Part shown: positions 6,472 through 9,184 of the stretch, one piece after another
Layout: each line of letters begins with the position of its first letter
Position numbering within the stretch: position 1 is the first letter of the stretch
DNA from: Bacillota bacterium
GTDB taxonomy: Bacteria > Bacillota > Clostridia > Oscillospirales > QAMX01
Length of the DNA: 9,184 nucleotides
Assembly: GCA_029778935.1 (NCBI GenBank)
Contig: JAKPBM010000335.1
Coordinates: 1 to 9,184, forward strand
Direction: 5' to 3'
The notes under the pieces: model-generated
Database searches by the model: none
What the model was told of the DNA's origin: nothing
Seen by the model: the letters and a program-made list of their open reading frames with translations, nothing else
Program-made: the position numbers and the translations under genes

Positions 6472-8256
6472 ATGAAAAAGACAATCCGCCTGCTGTTTTT
6501 GTGCGTACTGACGCTGCTTTTGCTTGCGGGGTGTTCCTCCAAAGGTATCTCCGGAAGCAGCGAAAAAGTGCGCATCCGCCTGCAAGGGCAGGTCGCCCCA
6601 TTCAGCGCTATTTTAGCAAACGAGAAGGACGCTATGGTGGTAGACCCCGCGAAGGTCACCTCTTTACATATCTCCAGCCCCTCCAACGAGGATCTGGAAG
6701 CCCTGAAGTACTTTGTCAACCTCAAGTTTCTGCGCATCGACAACTACATGGATAACGGCAGCCGGGAACCCCTGGACCTTTCTCCCCTGCAGAATCTTCC
6801 TTTGGTCGGTTTGAGCCTTGCAGGGTTTAACGCCGCAAAGCCCCTGTCCCTTGCGAGCCTTGCGCCCGTCGGCAGCATCAAAACCCTGGCCATTTTAGAC
6901 CTCGAGCACTGCCAGGTGACCAGCGTAAAGCCGCTTTCGGGGCTGACCGGCCTGCGCCGGCTCTCCATAAAAGACGGAAGCGGCGTCCGTATCGGGGATT
7001 TGGATAGCCTGTCGAACATTTTGAACATGGGCGTCATGTCTTCCGAAATTGAAGAAGCCAAAGAATGGAACTTCGGCCCCTACCGCGACGGCGAGCCCTT
7101 GCTCGGCCTGCTGGTTTCCAACGGCAACAGCCCGTCGGAAGTGGAAGCAGTCATGGACGCCATCGCCGATAAACGAATCAGCGGCCCCGACCCCGGCCAC
7201 ACCGACGCGCCGGAGCCTTCGGTGACGGAAACCACCGCACCGGCGGCAACGGAACCTGCCACTGAAATCACCGAACCGCCGGCCGATACCGCCGAACTCT
7301 ACTACTATGTCGAGTACGAAACGGTCACCATCGCCCCCAACGGCGAAGCCCTGATTACCCTGTATCTGGAAGCCTACGACCACATGGGCAACCTCGCCTG
7401 GGTCACGTCCTGGAATAACCTGCGCTCCACGGAGTTGATGATTGCCTCGAAAACGGTGGCCGTCGGCGGCAAACTGTTCAAAGAGGTCACCGGCGAGCTC
7501 TACTGCCTGGACGCTGTCACCGGCAAGAGGCTTTGGAACTTCCCCCTCGGCGGCGGCGGCGCGGTCCTCTACCCGTACAAAGGGCGGCTTTTCGTCACCT
7601 GCTACTACGGCATCTTTTTGAACTGCGTGGATTTGGAAACCGGCGTCATCCTTTGGACCCTCCACAACCCGGCGGAATACTACTGGGGCCATCTCCTGTA
7701 TGAAAAGGACGGCGCCATCGTCGTGGGTTACGGGGAAAATCAATTCCTGAAAATTTCCTGTGAAGACGCGAAAATACTGGACCGCTGGGTGGACGATACG
7801 TACGTCGACACCTCCATCCGCTTCCCGGCTGCCAGCGCCACCAGCGTGCTGAGCGGCGAAACCCCCCTGCAGTATGACCCCATCAACTTAACCGACGGCG
7901 ACCACCGGACAGTCTGGGCGGAAGGCGTGCCCGGCTACGGCATCAACGAGCGAGTGCAGCTCTGGCGGGACATCCCCGCGGATATCCGCAGAATCAATAT
8001 CCTGAACAGCGACAACGCCTCTTCGGACGGATTTTACGACAGCGGCAGGCTGAAGAAAATCCAGCTCAACTTCTCCGACGGCCAGTATATCATCTACGAA
8101 GTAAATCCGGAGAAAACGTCCAACCTTCGTTACATCAATCTGGTGTTCAGCAAGCCCGTTACCACCGAGTACATCATGCTGACGATTCTGGACGTTTTTG
8201 AAGGAACCAAGTACGACACCACCTACATCACGGACATCACCGCCTATCCCTGGTAA
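6472..8256 (+). CDS. Multidomain lipoprotein: LRR, Thr/Pro linker, PQQ-like repeats, discoidin-like domain
   Basis: This 594-residue protein starts with a lipoprotein signal: MKKTIR, a hydrophobic stretch, and the lipobox LLAGC with Cys21 as the lipidated residue. It should be anchored on the outer face of the cytoplasmic membrane. Residues about 62-195 show leucine-rich-repeat spacing (for example LKFLRI, LVGLSL, LAILDLEHCQVTSVKPL, LRRLSI). Residues 240-275 are a Thr/Pro/Glu-rich linker typical of exported Clostridial proteins. Residues about 295-440 hold four PQQ-type beta-propeller repeats ending in Trp310, Trp355, Trp395 and Trp439; YCLDAVTGKRLW and NCVDLETGVILW are the clearest. Residues about 448-594 match, from memory, the discoidin-like domain known as the NADase-type glycan-binding domain, with LTDGDHRTVWAEGVPGYG around 473-490. 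No catalytic motif is visible. A role in binding cell-surface or host carbohydrate or protein ligands is inference only. The gene is flanked by terminators, so it is probably a single-gene unit. Confidence 0.92.
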   Translation: MKKTIRLLFLCVLTLLLLAGCSSKGISGSSEKVRIRLQGQVAPFSAILANEKDAMVVDPAKVTSLHISSPSNEDLEALKYFVNLKFLRIDNYMDNGSREPLDLSPLQNLPLVGLSLAGFNAAKPLSLASLAPVGSIKTLAILDLEHCQVTSVKPLSGLTGLRRLSIKDGSGVRIGDLDSLSNILNMGVMSSEIEEAKEWNFGPYRDGEPLLGLLVSNGNSPSEVEAVMDAIADKRISGPDPGHTDAPEPSVTETTAPAATEPATEITEPPADTAELYYYVEYETVTIAPNGEALITLYLEAYDHMGNLAWVTSWNNLRSTELMIASKTVAVGGKLFKEVTGELYCLDAVTGKRLWNFPLGGGGAVLYPYKGRLFVTCYYGIFLNCVDLETGVILWTLHNPAEYYWGHLLYEKDGAIVVGYGENQFLKISCEDAKILDRWVDDTYVDTSIRFPAASATSVLSGETPLQYDPINLTDGDHRTVWAEGVPGYGINERVQLWRDIPADIRRINILNSDNASSDGFYDSGRLKKIQLNFSDGQYIIYEVNPEKTSNLRYINLVFSKPVTTEYIMLTILDVFEGTKYDTTYITDITAYPW

Positions 8257-8314
8257 AATGGGGTTGCCCCTGCCGGAACCTGTTTTACTGATTTCATCCG
8301 CAAAACCTGCGCAT

Positions 8315-8348
8315 AAAACGGCCCCGTCCCATTGGCGGGGGCCGTTTT
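8315..8348. terminator. Bidirectional rho-independent terminator after the lipoprotein gene
   Basis: AAAACGGCCCC (8315-8325) and GGGGCCGTTTT (8338-8348) form a perfect 11-pair stem around a 12-base loop. A/T runs at both ends allow it to act in either direction. It lies 59 bases after the lipoprotein stop. Confidence 0.82.
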
Positions 8349-8465
8349 GGCTTAAAAATGCGCGTTTAGCGCCAAAGTATGCCGAACACGGCATTTTAAC
8401 GGCGGAATTTCCTCTTAGGCTCAGGTAATTTGCGCATTTTTCGTAAATAGCCGCTTCGCCGCTGC

Positions 8466-8501
8466 AAAAAACGCCCATCCGGAAAACTCCGGATGGGCGT
8501 T
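8466..8501 (-). terminator. Rho-independent terminator of the MATE transporter gene
   Basis: A perfect 14-pair stem joins 8470-8483 and 8488-8501 around the four-base loop at 8484-8487. Read on the minus strand it ends in six T (complement of the A run 8466-8471). It begins 16 bases after the transporter stop codon, the classical position and form. Confidence 0.9.
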
Positions 8502-8517
8502 CGCAATAGGGTCGGAT

Positions 8518-9184
8518 TTACATGGCGCACTCTTTTTCCGGCTTTTGGGAAACCATATTGTGCGCCCAGCGGCCGCTTTTGACCAGCAGAATGCCGACAA
8601 AGCTCTTCAGCATATCCGCCGCGTAGCAGACGGGATAGAGCGTGTAAATATCGAGAGAGGTCAGCTTGGTAAGCGCCAGGCTGTACGGCACCAGGATGCA
8701 CCAGGTGTAAACGCAGTCGAACAGGAAGGTGATAAACGTCTTGCCGCCCGACCGGATGGTGAAATACGTGCAGTGGGACACGGCGTTGAACACCATAAGC
8801 ACGGCCGAAGTCCGCAGGAAGCTGGTCGCCAGGCTCCGCACGTCTTCGCCGGCGGATTTGAATATGTGCGGAAGCAGCGGCGACAAGGCAAACAGCACCG
8901 CACCCGCGACAAGGCAAAGGCTGACGTTGAAGAAGATAAGCCGCCAGGCGGTTTGTTTGGCCCGCGGGATGTCATCGGCCCCCAAAGCCTGGCCGACCAT
9001 AACGGCCACCGCCGAACCCATGGAAGTGAGAATCACGTTGAACAGGTTCGTGATGGTGCTGGTAATGTTCAAAGCCGCCACCACGTTCAGCCCGCGGGTG
9101 GAGAAAATCTGCGTCAGCGTGGTCATGCCCAGCGACCACAGCAGCTCGTTCACAAGCAAAGACGCGCTCTTTCTCGCAATGTTG
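8518..9184 (-). CDS. MATE-family efflux transporter, C-terminal half (N-terminus beyond window)
   Basis: The frame is open from the right edge to TAA at 8518-8520 and encodes 221 residues. The usual MATE length is about 450, so the N-terminal half is outside the window. The visible start, ARKSASLLVNELLWSLGM, matches the beginning of the seventh membrane helix in these proteins. After it come about five more hydrophobic segments, including VILTSMGSAVAVMVGQALGA, LIFFNVSLCLVAGAVLFAL and CVYTWCILVPYSLAL. The short charged tail ends KPEKECAM. MATE proteins use a sodium or proton gradient to export cationic drugs or metabolites across the cytoplasmic membrane; substrate is not predictable here. A TTG at 9159 is not the true start because the frame continues upstream without a stop. 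A strong terminator follows directly. Confidence 0.92.
   Translation of the reverse strand, partial: NIARKSASLLVNELLWSLGMTTLTQIFSTRGLNVVAALNITSTITNLFNVILTSMGSAVAVMVGQALGADDIPRAKQTAWRLIFFNVSLCLVAGAVLFALSPLLPHIFKSAGEDVRSLATSFLRTSAVLMVFNAVSHCTYFTIRSGGKTFITFLFDCVYTWCILVPYSLALTKLTSLDIYTLYPVCYAADMLKSFVGILLVKSGRWAHNMVSQKPEKECAM

Larger units (their letters stand above)
8257..8517. other. Convergent intergenic region rich in inverted repeats
   Basis: The region lies between two genes that converge and carries no gene. Besides the two terminators listed separately it holds a small hairpin at 8379-8394 (ATGCCG, loop AACA, CGGCAT, followed by TTTT). It also holds a 10-base inverted repeat, AAAAATGCGC (8354-8363) and GCGCATTTTT (8432-8441), that brackets this hairpin. 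Confidence 0.6.

Noticed and set aside
6895..7743. Minus-strand 282-codon frame opposite the lipoprotein
   Set aside because: It is Gly/Val/Phe-rich antisense composition opposite a gene with a clear lipobox and repeats.

Overview
This 9.2 kb window has the look of an anaerobic, fairly GC-rich member of the Bacillota (Clostridia). The indicators are an oxygen-sensitive glycyl radical enzyme with its radical SAM activase, strong purine-rich Shine-Dalgarno sequences, and a lipoprotein carrying a Thr/Pro/Glu-rich linker and a discoidin-like C-terminal domain of the kind common in gut Clostridia. This assignment comes from gene style only. No rRNA, tRNA, CRISPR array or insertion sequence was seen.

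Layout. (1) Positions 1-2953, minus strand: a two-gene operon. A radical SAM activating enzyme (2069-2953) lies 17 bases upstream of a large pyruvate formate-lyase-like glycyl radical enzyme (1-2051). The latter runs off the left edge, so its C-terminal glycyl radical loop is not visible. (2) 3172-4407 (or up to 4485), minus strand: a membrane-bound GGDEF diguanylate cyclase with an intact active site and an RxxD inhibitory site. (3) 4408-4947: a divergent intergenic region with a promoter for the cyclase, a promoter for the kinase, and several hairpins. (4) 4948-5904, plus strand: a PfkB-family sugar kinase. (5) 5905-6471: a non-coding stretch with a bidirectional terminator. (6) 6472-8256, plus strand: a large multidomain lipoprotein (leucine-rich repeats, Thr/Pro linker, four PQQ-type beta-propeller repeats, discoidin-like domain). 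(7) 8257-8517: a convergent intergenic region packed with palindromes. (8) 8518-9184, minus strand: the C-terminal half of a MATE-family efflux transporter, cut by the right edge.

How the parts work together. The activase and glycyl radical enzyme almost certainly act as a pair: the activase installs the glycyl radical on the larger protein. The substrate is unknown. The active-site motif is Gly-Cys-His-Glu, which keeps the Cys-x-Glu pair of lyases, dehydratases and decarboxylases but is not the usual GCVE/GCIE. The cyclase lies just upstream on the same strand, but it is separated by 218 bases holding a candidate promoter, so co-regulation is only a possibility. The kinase, lipoprotein and transporter look like separate transcription units.

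The items most worth a second look are the unusual glycyl radical enzyme, the four-part lipoprotein, and the hairpin-rich region ahead of the kinase.
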